Below are positions 53,754-61,395 of a stretch of 64,000 nucleotides of DNA, in pieces. The first letter of the stretch is position 1, and every line of letters begins with the position of its first letter. The DNA comes from Algihabitans albus (lineage in GTDB: Bacteria > Pseudomonadota > Alphaproteobacteria > Kiloniellales > DSM-21159): contig NZ_QXNY01000004.1 in the NCBI RefSeq assembly GCF_003572205.1, positions 548 through 64,547 on the forward strand. Reading direction: 5' to 3'. The notes beneath the pieces are model-generated. The model was not told the origin of the DNA and searched no databases. It saw nothing but the letters and a program-made list of their open reading frames with translations. The position numbers and the translations under genes are program-made.

Positions 53754-54511
53754 GTGCGGCCGACGCGAAGACCGTCGAGCGGACGGACGCCTGGAAGCGG
53801 CTCAACAAGTTCATTTGGGCTTGGCTGCGATCGGCGGGCGTGCGAGACGAGGAGACGCAGCGCGACATCTTCGAACTGGTCACGGGGCGACGGTCTTTGC
53901 GGACCTGCAGCGTCGCGCAGCTGCGGCAGATCGCCGACCACCTGCGCCGGACCTACCCGGCGCTGGGCGTGCCTCGGCCGGAGGCGCCCTCGACCGAAGG
54001 GGGGAAGCGGCGCGGCCCCAAGCGGGCCGGACCGCGCGCGCTGGCGGCGGGACCGCAGGCCGCGAAGGCCCGCGCCCTTTGGCTGGCGCTCTATCACCTG
54101 GGCGAGGTCGCCGACCCGAGAGAGTCGGCCCTGGACAGCTTCGCCAAGCGGCAAACGGGCGTCGCGAGTCTGGCCTGGCTCAAGCCGCAGCAGGCCAACC
54201 AGGTGATCGAGGCCTTGCGCGCCTGGTGCGCGCGCGCCGGCTTCGACCCGGCCGGCAAGGTGCCTCGCATGACGCCGGAGCCAGGCACCTCGGCGCATGG
54301 CCTCAAGGTTCGGCTGGCGGCGGCGCTCTGGCTCAAGCTGCATCAAGATGCCGGGCCGACTTTCGGAGACCTGCGGCGTTTCGTCGGTCAGCTGGCCGGG
54401 ACCGATCTCGGCAGCTTCGCGACGGCGCGGCTCGACGAGCTGGAGCGTGCGATCGAGGCGCTGGGCGCGGCGGTGCGCAAGGCACGGGCGCAGCGGGGGG
54501 ACCAAGGCTGA
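53750..54511 (+). CDS. gemA: GemA-family regulatory protein
   Basis: The 253-residue protein contains the GemA/DUF1018 domain: AWKRLNKFIWAWLRSAGVRD, then KARALWLALYHLGEVADPRE, SALDSFAKRQTGVASLAWLK and ANQVIEALRAWCARAGFDP. GemA of Mu modulates host gene expression and DNA supercoiling. It starts 4 bases before the DUF5131 stop. Its stop codon overlaps the start of the gene at 54511. Confidence 0.85.
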   Translation: MSAADAKTVERTDAWKRLNKFIWAWLRSAGVRDEETQRDIFELVTGRRSLRTCSVAQLRQIADHLRRTYPALGVPRPEAPSTEGGKRRGPKRAGPRALAAGPQAAKARALWLALYHLGEVADPRESALDSFAKRQTGVASLAWLKPQQANQVIEALRAWCARAGFDPAGKVPRMTPEPGTSAHGLKVRLAAALWLKLHQDAGPTFGDLRRFVGQLAGTDLGSFATARLDELERAIEALGAAVRKARAQRGDQG

Positions 54512-55122
54512 TGGTCGCCTACGGCTTCAAACGCTTCTTTGGCGAACCGATCCGCTGGGGTCTGAAGAGCTACACGCTTCGCGCGCCGCGGGCGGGCCGC
54601 AGCCGGCACGCACGGCCGAAGGAGAAGCTGCAGCTCTATACCAGCCTGCGTACGAAACACGCTCGAAAGATCCTGGATTACGACCCCGTCTGCCGGCTGG
54701 TGTTGCCCTGCAGCCTGCGGTTCGAGCGGCCGTACCGGCTGGTGGAGGTCCGCGTTGACGGTAAGCCGGTGGACCCCGATTTCTTCGCGGCCAGAGACGG
54801 TTTCGCCTTCGTGCAGTCGCGCGCCAAGGGCGCCTGGTTCGAAGACGGCAAGGCGCGCTGGATCGAAGAGCCGCCCGCCGCCGTGATGGGCTGTTTCTGG
54901 CGCCATGAGCATCCGGCCGCCTTCGAGGCGGGAACGTTTGAGGGCGAGCTGATCGTCTGGCGTCAGCCGCGCACGATCACCTCGGCGGCCGACTATGAAG
55001 GTCGGTATGGCGCGCCGATCGACGCGGAGCTGCAGCGATCGCTGATCGCGCGCATCGACCAGCCGGTCAAGGGGCCGGTGAAGGCGCTGCCGCCCGACTT
55101 TCCGGATCTGGGGGTCGGATGA
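54511..55122 (+). CDS. ASCH/PUA-like domain phage protein
   Basis: The 203-residue protein has an N-terminal segment (YGFKRFFGEPIRWGLKSYTL, RAPRAGRSRHARPKEKLQLY, TSLRTKHARKIL) that follows the ASCH pattern of a PUA-like nucleic-acid-binding barrel. A C-terminal domain contains FWRHEHPAAFEAGTFEGELI. ASCH proteins bind RNA or modified nucleosides, and some cut or deacetylate cytidines. The activity here is unknown. It sits beside GemA. Confidence 0.7.
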   Translation: MVAYGFKRFFGEPIRWGLKSYTLRAPRAGRSRHARPKEKLQLYTSLRTKHARKILDYDPVCRLVLPCSLRFERPYRLVEVRVDGKPVDPDFFAARDGFAFVQSRAKGAWFEDGKARWIEEPPAAVMGCFWRHEHPAAFEAGTFEGELIVWRQPRTITSAADYEGRYGAPIDAELQRSLIARIDQPVKGPVKALPPDFPDLGVG

Positions 55123-55520
55123 TGCCGCGCGCGTTCCCCGTGAAACGGCGGCCGCGCCGCTGCCGGCCACCGGAGGGCCAGACGGCCGCTTACCGGCAGC
55201 TCTGGCGGATCGTCGACGGGGCGGTGCGCGCCACCTTCGAGGCGCATCCCGAGTATCTGACTCCGGCCGGCCGGGCCCGCGCGCGGCGCTCGATCGTCAA
55301 GCGCGTCACCGGCCAGCTGCTGGGCTACGCGGTGCAGACCGCGCAGGCGCGGTCCGGGGCAAGCCCGGCGCGCGACACAGCCGGGGAGTCCTATTGCTCT
55401 CCGGCGCAACCGCGGCAAGCCTATGCCGCGGCCGGCCGGCAGGCGTCGTGCAAAGCGCCTGCCGGCCATGTGATTGCCCTGACGCTGCGCCGCTGGGCGG
55501 CCTGGTGGCGGCGCTCGTGA
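55119..55520 (+). CDS. Phage hypothetical protein before Mor
   Basis: The 133-residue protein (MMPRAFPVKRRPRRCRPPEG, QTAAYRQLWRIVDGAVRATF, then SIVKRVTGQLLGYAVQTAQA) is basic with an Ala/Arg tail. The middle shows helical segments seen in small proteins before Mor in Mu-like phages. The tail after residue 78 is low-complexity and may be less constrained. It overlaps the Mor start (GTGA). Confidence 0.6.
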   Translation: MMPRAFPVKRRPRRCRPPEGQTAAYRQLWRIVDGAVRATFEAHPEYLTPAGRARARRSIVKRVTGQLLGYAVQTAQARSGASPARDTAGESYCSPAQPRQAYAAAGRQASCKAPAGHVIALTLRRWAAWWRRS

Positions 55521-55921
55521 CCCAGGCGGCGCGCAGATCCGACTGCGTCGATTACCGCGAGATCCTGCCGGAGCTGCTGGCGCAGATCGCGGAGGTGGCG
55601 GGGCTGAAGGCCGCGCTGGCGCTGCGGCGCCGGCTCGGCGGCACGTTGGTGCATGTCGCGCGGCGGCCGAAGGCCGGCTCTCTGCTGGTCGAGACGGTCG
55701 GCATAGAGGCGGCGCGGAAGATCGCCGGTCTCTTCGTTGCCGACGAGACGATCGAGATCCCGATGGGTGCTGCCACGCAGCGCGCCCTGATCGTCTATTT
55801 GCTGACCACCGGCCTCAAGGTCCAGGAAATCGCCCGGCTGGTCGGCTGCCACGCCGAGACGGTGCGCCGGCTGAAGAACGGCCGGCGCGACGAAACGCTG
55901 CCCCTCTTCCCGAGTCTGTAA
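55517..55921 (+). CDS. mor: Mor-family transcription activator
   Basis: The 134-residue protein starts at GTG 55517, overlapping the previous stop. It has the Mor/C architecture: dimerisation helices (REILPELLAQIAEVAGLKAA, LALRRRLGGTLVHVA), a strand and a C-terminal HTH (TTGLKVQEIARLVGCHAETV, then RRLKNGRRDETLPLF). Mor activates the middle/late promoter and replaces sigma-35 contacts. It is the last gene before the lysis and late block, and an intergenic region with hairpins follows. Confidence 0.88.
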   Translation: MTQAARRSDCVDYREILPELLAQIAEVAGLKAALALRRRLGGTLVHVARRPKAGSLLVETVGIEAARKIAGLFVADETIEIPMGAATQRALIVYLLTTGLKVQEIARLVGCHAETVRRLKNGRRDETLPLFPSL

Positions 55922-56003
55922 CCTGCCCGTAGCGGGGCGTTGACGGCGCCGAAAGGCGCGCGTCACACTCCGGCCGCGGCGCGCGCGGCCCCGAGAGGGG
56001 CGC

Positions 56004-56030
56004 CCCTTCCCACTGCGGTGGGAAGGGCGG
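56004..56030. repeat. 27-nt repeated hairpin, copy 1
   Basis: A perfect 10-bp stem (CCCTTCCCAC / GTGGGAAGGG) with loop TGCG is followed by CGG. The same 27 bases recur at 63006-63032. It lies between Mor and the muramidase and is flanked by other hairpins (56073-56092, CCGACCC / GGGTCGG). It may be a terminator or regulatory structure at a transcript boundary. Confidence 0.8.
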
Positions 56031-56104
56031 CGCAAGGCTCCTGGCCCTACCCTTCGGCTCACCCTCACAGAGCCGACCCGAGAGCGGGTCGGGGAGCCGC
56101 GCCG

Positions 56105-56617
56105 ATGTCCGCCATGACGTTCGACTATGCCGTCGCGATCATCATCCTCCACGAGGGCGGTGACGCGATCACCGAAGATCCGGACGATCCGGGTGGGCTG
56201 ACCAAGTACGGAATCAGCCAAAGGGCGCATCCCGACGTCGATATCCGGGGCCTGACCTACGCCGACGCGGCGGCGATCTACCGGCGCGACTATTGGGACC
56301 GGCTGCGTTGCAGCGAGCTGCCGGCCGGCCTCGACCTCGCGGTTTTCGATTGCGGGGTCAACCAGGGCGTCGGCTTCGCGGCCAAGGCGCTGCAGCGCGA
56401 CGCGGGCGCCACGCCCGACGGCATCATCGGGCCGCTGACCCTAGCTGCCGTCCGGCGACGGCCGCCCGCCGACCTGCTGACCGACTTCATGGCGCGACGC
56501 ACGAAGCGCTACGCCAGCCTCCCCCACGCCTGGAAGTTCATGCGCGGCTGGTCCAGGCGCGCCTTCGACATCCACCGCCGCGCCATCCTGTTTCAACAGA
56601 AGGAGCCCCAGTCATGA
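56105..56617 (+). CDS. Phage lysozyme-type muramidase, GH108 family
   Basis: The 170-residue protein has the GH108 signature HEGG near residues 16-19 (catalytic Glu17), DPDDPGGLTKYGISQRAHPD, RDYWDRLRCSELPAGLDLAV and DCGVNQGVGFAAKALQRDAG. A peptidoglycan-binding segment follows (PDGIIGPLTLAAV). It degrades host murein at lysis. It has no signal peptide, so it relies on the holin. It is the first gene of the late block. Confidence 0.9.
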   Translation: MSAMTFDYAVAIIILHEGGDAITEDPDDPGGLTKYGISQRAHPDVDIRGLTYADAAAIYRRDYWDRLRCSELPAGLDLAVFDCGVNQGVGFAAKALQRDAGATPDGIIGPLTLAAVRRRPPADLLTDFMARRTKRYASLPHAWKFMRGWSRRAFDIHRRAILFQQKEPQS

Positions 56618-56805
56618 GCCTGAACCTCGCGCCCTACCGCAAGCTGATCGTCGCCCTGATCGGCGCCCTGCTGATCGCGCTCGACCAGTTCCTCGGCTTC
56701 TCGGTCTCCTGGGAAGCGGAGCAGATCGTCAACACGCTGATTCCCGTGCTGACCGCGGTCGGCGTCTGGGCCGTGCCGAACGAGGCGCTGCCCGACGCGG
56801 CGTGA
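56614..56805 (+). CDS. Small holin-like membrane protein
   Basis: The 63-residue protein has two hydrophobic segments (KLIVALIGALLIALDQFLGF and IVNTLIPVLTAVGVWAVPNE) and no other domain. This arrangement, just after a muramidase gene, is typical of small phage holins. It overlaps the muramidase stop by 4 bases. Confidence 0.75.
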   Translation: MSLNLAPYRKLIVALIGALLIALDQFLGFSVSWEAEQIVNTLIPVLTAVGVWAVPNEALPDAA

Positions 56806-56817
56806 CCCCGGCGCGGA

Positions 56818-57030
56818 GTGACCTGGCTTTCGCTCCTGCGCCTGGTCCTCTCGGTCGCCGAGGGGCTCCTGTCTCTTCTGCGGGAGCGCCGGCTGATCGA
56901 GGCGGGCGAGGCGCAGGCGATCGCCGCCGGACTGGAGGCCAGCCGTGATGCGCTTGAGGACGTTCGCCGCGCTCGCCGCGATCCTGCTCTCCGCCAGCGG
57001 CTGCGCGAGCGCTGGACCCGGGATGGCTGA
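56818..57030 (+). CDS. Spanin-like inner-membrane protein
   Basis: The 70-residue protein starts at GTG 56818. It has one N-terminal hydrophobic helix (MTWLSLLRLVLSVAEGLLSL) and a charged helical tail (DALEDVRRARRDPALRQRLR). It is overlapped by the lipoprotein gene at 56948 in another frame, the classic Rz/Rz1 arrangement. It is shorter than typical i-spanins, so the assignment depends on context. Confidence 0.6.
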   Translation: MTWLSLLRLVLSVAEGLLSLLRERRLIEAGEAQAIAAGLEASRDALEDVRRARRDPALRQRLRERWTRDG

Positions 57031-57169
57031 TCCGGGGGGTGAGCCGGGCTTCTGCCAGGTCTTCGTGCCGCACGGGCTGCCGGCCGCGGCCCTGGCGGTC
57101 ATGACGGCCGAGGAGGTCAGCGCGTGGGAAGACAACCTGATCGCCTACGAGGTGCTGTGTGACGAGTGA
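56948..57169 (+). CDS. Spanin-like outer-membrane lipoprotein
   Basis: The 73-residue product starts MRLRTFAALAAILLSASGCA, with a lipobox LSASGC (Cys18 or Cys19 by start choice). The rest (FCQVFVPHGLPAAALAVMTA, WEDNLIAYEVLC) resembles phage small lipoproteins of the Rz1 type. It begins inside the membrane protein gene at 56818 in a different frame, supporting the spanin-pair reading. A GTG at 56945 is an alternative start. Confidence 0.7.
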   Translation: MRLRTFAALAAILLSASGCASAGPGMADPGGEPGFCQVFVPHGLPAAALAVMTAEEVSAWEDNLIAYEVLCDE

Positions 57170-57187
57170 TCGAGAGAGGCGCGCGTA

Positions 57188-57535
57188 ATGGAGTGGGGGT
57201 CCGTCGCCGCCTGGGCCGGCATCGGGGTGTCTCTCCTGTTGTCGGTCGTCGCGCTTTGGCGCGCGGCCGCGCGGGACGACGACAAGGAGCGCGCGTCGCT
57301 GCAGTCGGAGATCGCCATGTTGAAGACCGATGTCGTGCGCCTGGAGGGTAAGCTGGCCGCCATGCCGTCGGGCGGCGCGGTCGACAAGCTGACCACGCGG
57401 CTTGGCGACGTGCACGCCGACCTGCAGGGGCTGCGGGGCGAGTTCGCGGGTATCCGGGATCTCTACAAGCAGCACTCCGAGACCATGCAGCGCCTGAACT
57501 CCTACCTTCTGACACGGGGAGGGCCGGCACCATGA
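57188..57535 (+). CDS. DUF2730 family phage protein
   Basis: The 115-residue protein has an N-terminal membrane helix (residues ~5-25; GSVAAWAGIGVSLLLSVVAL) and a coiled coil (LQSEIAMLKTDVVRLEGKLA, then DKLTTRLGDVHADLQGLRGE). The architecture and Mu-like late position fit DUF2730. It could also act in lysis control. Its stop overlaps the next start. Confidence 0.8.
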   Translation: MEWGSVAAWAGIGVSLLLSVVALWRAAARDDDKERASLQSEIAMLKTDVVRLEGKLAAMPSGGAVDKLTTRLGDVHADLQGLRGEFAGIRDLYKQHSETMQRLNSYLLTRGGPAP

Positions 57536-57828
57536 GCTGGCGGGAACATCTGAACGCGACGCGGCGTCTCTCGATCCTGCGCTGTCTCCTGGAGGTGACA
57601 AACCGCACCCTGCCCGACGCCGTCATCAACCGCGCGCTGGAGGATCTCGGCCACCGGGTCGAGCGGGACGTGGTGCGCGCCGACCTGGAGCAGCTGCGCG
57701 CCCTCGACCTGGTCACGATCGAGGAGCTGGCGAAGGGCGTTCTGGAGGTCAGGGTGACACCCCAGGGCGCGCGCGTCGGCCGCGGCGAGATCCAGGTCAC
57801 GGGCGTCGCGCTGCCCAGCCAGGCGTAG
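57532..57828 (+). CDS. VpaChn25_0724-family phage protein
   Basis: The 98-residue protein (MSWREHLNATRRLSILRCLL, then INRALEDLGHRVERDVVRAD, LEQLRALDLVTIEELAKG) has a winged-helix-like shape. It resembles the small protein preceding the small terminase in Mu-like phages. The role is unknown; DNA binding is plausible. Confidence 0.78.
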   Translation: MSWREHLNATRRLSILRCLLEVTNRTLPDAVINRALEDLGHRVERDVVRADLEQLRALDLVTIEELAKGVLEVRVTPQGARVGRGEIQVTGVALPSQA

Positions 57829-57837
57829 GGCCAGTCT

Positions 57838-58416
57838 ATGCCCAAGCGCAGCACGATCGACAAGCTGCCGTCCGAGCTTCGCGAGCAGATCGGCGCCTAC
57901 CTCAAGGAGACGCGCTCGGTCGACGAGTTCGCCGAGCTGGTCAACGAGCTGCTGGAGGAGCAGGGCTCCGACGAGCGGGTTTCGCGCTCGTCGGCCCATC
58001 GCTACATGCAACGGCACGAACGCCTGGGTGCGCGGCTGCGGCAGTCGCAGGAGCTGGCGCAGCGCTTCGGTGACGATCTCAAAGGGCTGGCCGACGACAA
58101 GCGCATCCGCTATCTGGCGAGCCTCGTCCAGGAGCTGGCCTACGGCTACATCGACCAGAGGCTCGAAGACGGCGCTGCGGCCGAGGACCCGAAAGCATTG
58201 GCCGCGCTCGGCCGCTTGACCCGCGACCTGGGCGCGGCCCTGAAGGACTCGGCCGGGCTGGAGATCCAGCTGCGCGACCACGCGCGCGCCGAGATCGTCG
58301 AGGAGGTGGTGCGCAAGGCCATCGTCGCGGCCGAGGCTGGCGCGGCCAAGGCTGGGGTGCAGCTGGGCCGGGAGGCGCTGGACCAGATCCGCGCCGAGAT
58401 GGGGCTGATCCGGTGA
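57838..58416 (+). CDS. Small terminase-type protein, DUF3486 (Mu Gp27-like)
   Basis: The 192-residue protein starts MPKRSTIDKLPSELREQIGA and has FAELVNELLEEQGSDERVSR, SSAHRYMQRHERLGARLRQS and a long helical C-terminus. DUF3486 proteins bind phage DNA and recruit the large terminase for headful packaging. Its stop overlaps the next start (GTGA). Confidence 0.88.
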   Translation: MPKRSTIDKLPSELREQIGAYLKETRSVDEFAELVNELLEEQGSDERVSRSSAHRYMQRHERLGARLRQSQELAQRFGDDLKGLADDKRIRYLASLVQELAYGYIDQRLEDGAAAEDPKALAALGRLTRDLGAALKDSAGLEIQLRDHARAEIVEEVVRKAIVAAEAGAAKAGVQLGREALDQIRAEMGLIR

Positions 58417-59777
58417 ACGGCGGCGCGCTGCGCTATCGCTGGTACGACTATCAGCGCGAATGGTTGAACGACCTGTCGCGCTTCAAGATCGGGATGTGGT
58501 CGCGCCAGGTCGGCAAGACCTTCTGCACCACCTTCGAGATCGCCGAGGACATGGTGGACGCCTACCTCGAAGGCCGTCGCGCACCCTGGGTGATGTTGTC
58601 TCGCGGCGAGCGCCAGTCCGCCTCGAACCTGCGCCAGCTGAAGGGGCACCTGAAGGCGCTGGGCCAGGCCTTCGAAGAGTTGGAAAGCGATTTCCGGGTC
58701 GACGAGCACACGGTCTACAAGCGGCTCGAAATCAAGATGAGCGACGACGTTTGGGTCATCGCGCTGCCGGCCAATCCCGACACGGCGCGCGGCGAGTCGG
58801 CCAACGTCTATCTGGACGAGTTCGCGATCCATCGGGACAGCCGGGAGATCTGGGGGGCGCTCTTCCCCGTGGTCTCGGCCGGCTGGAAGGTGCGCATCAC
58901 TTCCACACCCAAAGGCAAGGCCAACAAGTTCTACGAGCTGATGACGGCCGAGGACTCCGACTGGTCGCGCCATGTGGTCGATATCCACCGCGCCGCCGCC
59001 GAAGGCCTGCCGCGCGATGTGGAAGAATTGCGCCGCGGCCTGGGCGACGAAGAGCTATGGCAGCAAGAGTTCGAGTGCCAGTGGCTCGACGAGGCCAGCG
59101 CCTGGCTGCCGTACGACCTGATCACCGCGACCGAGGAGGACGAGGCCGGCGAGCCGGAACGTTACGCAGGCGGCGCCTGCTACATCGGCAACGACATCGC
59201 CGCGCGCAACGACCTTTGGGTCGCCTGGGTGATCGAGGAGGTGGGCGACGTTCTCTGGACCCGCGAGGTCCGGGTGCTGAGACGGGCCAGCTTCGCGGAG
59301 CAGGACGCGGTCCTGGACGAGCTGGTCGCGCGCTACCGGGTCGCGCGGATCTGCATGGACCAGACGGGCATGGGCGAGAAGCCTGTCGAGGACGCCAAGG
59401 CGCGCTATGGAGACTCTCGGGTTGAGGGCGTGATGTTCACGCCCGGCAACAAGCTGGTTCTGGCGACGGCCGGCAAGCAAGCCTTCGAGGACCGGCGCAT
59501 CCGCATCCCGGCCGGCGACATGGCGCTGCGGGCGGATCTGCACAAGCTCAAGCGGGTGCTGGGGCCGACCGGCGCGCCGCGTTTCGTGGCGGAGTCGGAT
59601 TCCACCGGCCACGCCGACTATGCCTGGGCCGGCTTCCTGGCGATCAACGCGGCGAGCAACGCCGGCTACAGCTACGGCTACGAGCCCGGCGCGCCGCTTC
59701 ACAGCCGGCGCCTGGCCGAGCTGCCGGACGAGGACGAGGACAGCGGCCGCCGCTTCACCGGCCGCGGAGCCTACTGA
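58413..59777 (+). CDS. Large terminase subunit (Mu Gp28-like)
   Basis: The 454-residue protein starts at GTG 58413. It has an ATPase domain with Walker A-type MWSRQVGKTF (residues ~28-37) and Walker B Asp135-Glu136 (NVYLDEFA). A C-terminal nuclease domain includes YIGNDIAARNDLWVAWVIEE and ICMDQTGMGEKPVEDAKA. It translocates and cuts DNA into proheads. The ATP-binding motif, RQVGKT, is the terminase-type variant of the P-loop. Confidence 0.92.
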   Translation: MNGGALRYRWYDYQREWLNDLSRFKIGMWSRQVGKTFCTTFEIAEDMVDAYLEGRRAPWVMLSRGERQSASNLRQLKGHLKALGQAFEELESDFRVDEHTVYKRLEIKMSDDVWVIALPANPDTARGESANVYLDEFAIHRDSREIWGALFPVVSAGWKVRITSTPKGKANKFYELMTAEDSDWSRHVVDIHRAAAEGLPRDVEELRRGLGDEELWQQEFECQWLDEASAWLPYDLITATEEDEAGEPERYAGGACYIGNDIAARNDLWVAWVIEEVGDVLWTREVRVLRRASFAEQDAVLDELVARYRVARICMDQTGMGEKPVEDAKARYGDSRVEGVMFTPGNKLVLATAGKQAFEDRRIRIPAGDMALRADLHKLKRVLGPTGAPRFVAESDSTGHADYAWAGFLAINAASNAGYSYGYEPGAPLHSRRLAELPDEDEDSGRRFTGRGAY

Positions 59778-59796
59778 CGATGGGAGCTTACTGACC

Positions 59797-61395
59797 ATGG
59801 CACGCAAGGTGACTCTCTACGACCAGTGGAACCGGCCGATCCAGCGGGGCGCCCTGACGCGCGAGGAAGCCGCGCCGACCACCACGGGCGTGCGCCAGGT
59901 GCTGGGGGATCACCCCGAGATCGGGCTGACGCCGCGCAAGCTGGCGCAGATCCTGCGCGAGGCCGAGGAGGGCGAGCCGGAGCGCTATCTGGATCTGGCC
60001 GAGGCGATGGAAGAGAAGGACCTGCACTACGCCTCGGTCCTGGGCGTGCGCAAGCGCCAGGTCAGCCAGCTGCCGATCACCGTCGTGCCGGCCGGCGAGG
60101 AGGCGGAGCAGCTGCGCCAGGCCGAGGAGCTGGAGGACTGGCTGGAGCGCGAGGAACTGCGCGACGAGCTGATCGACATCCTGGACGCGACGGGCAAGGG
60201 CTTCTCGCTGACCGAGATCCTGTGGGACACGTCGGAACGGCAGTGGCGGCCGAAGGGGCTGGAGTGGCGCGACCCGCGCTGGTTTCGCTTCGACCGGACG
60301 GACGGGCGGACGCCGCTGCTGCGCGAGACGACCGGCGACCGGCCGTTGACGCCCTTCAAGTACGTGTTCCATTGCAGCAAGGCGAAGTCCGGCCTGCCGA
60401 TCCGCGGCGGCCTGGCGCGCCTGGCGGCCTGGATGTACCTCTTCAAGAGCTACACCGTGAAGGACTGGCTGGCCTTCATGGAGGTCTACGGGATGCCGCT
60501 GCGCGTCGGCAAATATCATGCCGGCGCGACGGCAGAGGAAAAGGCCGTCCTGCTCCGCGCGGTCCGGAACATCGGCGCGGATGTCGGCGCGATCATTCCC
60601 GAGGGGATGATGATCGACTTCGTGGAGGCGGTCGGCAAGGGCGCCACGGCCAACGACCTCTATGAGAAGTTCGGCAACTGGGCAGACACGCAAGTCAGCA
60701 AGGGCGTGCTGGGCCAGAACCTCACGACCCAGGTCGAGGGCGGTTCCTTCGCGGCTGCCAATGTGCACAACGAGGTCCGCGGCGACATCGAGGGCGCGGA
60801 CGCCCGGCAGCTTTCGGCCACCCTCAACCGCGACCTGGTCCGGCCCTTCATCGATCTCAATTACGGGCCGCAAAAGGTCTATCCCCGTCTCAAAATCGGC
60901 CGCGAAGAGGAGCGCGATCTGCGCATGCTGCTGGCCGGCGCCAAGGCCCTGGTCCCGATGGGCGCCCGGATCTCGCGCAAGGGGATGATGCAGGCCTTCG
61001 CGCTGCCCGAAGCCGAGGACGAAGAGGACCAGCTGACGGCGCCGGCGCCGTCAGACTCTGGGCCGGCAGGCTTAGACGGCCTGCCGCCGATCGAGCAGAC
61101 GCGGACGGCCCAGACCCGGACGGCACAGGCGCGGCGCGAGGAGGACGAAGAGGTCCAGCTGGACCCGGCCGCAGAAACCGGGTTCGAGGCCGCGAGCGAA
61201 CCGGTCGAGCGGCTGGTCGAGACTCTGCGCGCGCGGATCGCAGCGGCGACGACCTTCGAGGAGGCCCAGGCCGCGCTGCTGGAGCTGTCGGCCGAGGCCG
61301 CCGACCCGCGCCTGGTCGAACTGGCGCGCGAGGCGCTGGTCCTGGCCGAGCTGCAGGGGATGGACGGCGCGGCGAGCGACGAGCCCGAGAGCTGA
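59797..61395 (+). CDS. Portal protein, DUF935 (Mu Gp29-like)
   Basis: The 532-residue protein starts MARKVTLYDQWNRPIQRGAL and carries LGDHPEIGLTPRKLAQILRE, HYASVLGVRKRQVSQLPITV, KNW-like segment YTVKDWLAFMEVYGMPLRVG, KYHAGATAEEKAVLLRAV and LTTQVEGGSFAAANVHNEVR. It is the dodecameric portal through which DNA enters. The C-terminal ~100 residues are acidic and low-complexity. A five-codon mini-ORF (ATG 59780) sits just before the start. Confidence 0.9.
   Translation: MARKVTLYDQWNRPIQRGALTREEAAPTTTGVRQVLGDHPEIGLTPRKLAQILREAEEGEPERYLDLAEAMEEKDLHYASVLGVRKRQVSQLPITVVPAGEEAEQLRQAEELEDWLEREELRDELIDILDATGKGFSLTEILWDTSERQWRPKGLEWRDPRWFRFDRTDGRTPLLRETTGDRPLTPFKYVFHCSKAKSGLPIRGGLARLAAWMYLFKSYTVKDWLAFMEVYGMPLRVGKYHAGATAEEKAVLLRAVRNIGADVGAIIPEGMMIDFVEAVGKGATANDLYEKFGNWADTQVSKGVLGQNLTTQVEGGSFAAANVHNEVRGDIEGADARQLSATLNRDLVRPFIDLNYGPQKVYPRLKIGREEERDLRMLLAGAKALVPMGARISRKGMMQAFALPEAEDEEDQLTAPAPSDSGPAGLDGLPPIEQTRTAQTRTAQARREEDEEVQLDPAAETGFEAASEPVERLVETLRARIAAATTFEEAQAALLELSAEAADPRLVELAREALVLAELQGMDGAASDEPES

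Noticed and set aside
59780-59794. Five-codon mini-ORF ATG GGA GCT TAC TGA before the portal gene
   Set aside because: It looks like a duplication of the ACTGACcATGG context; translation cannot be supported.
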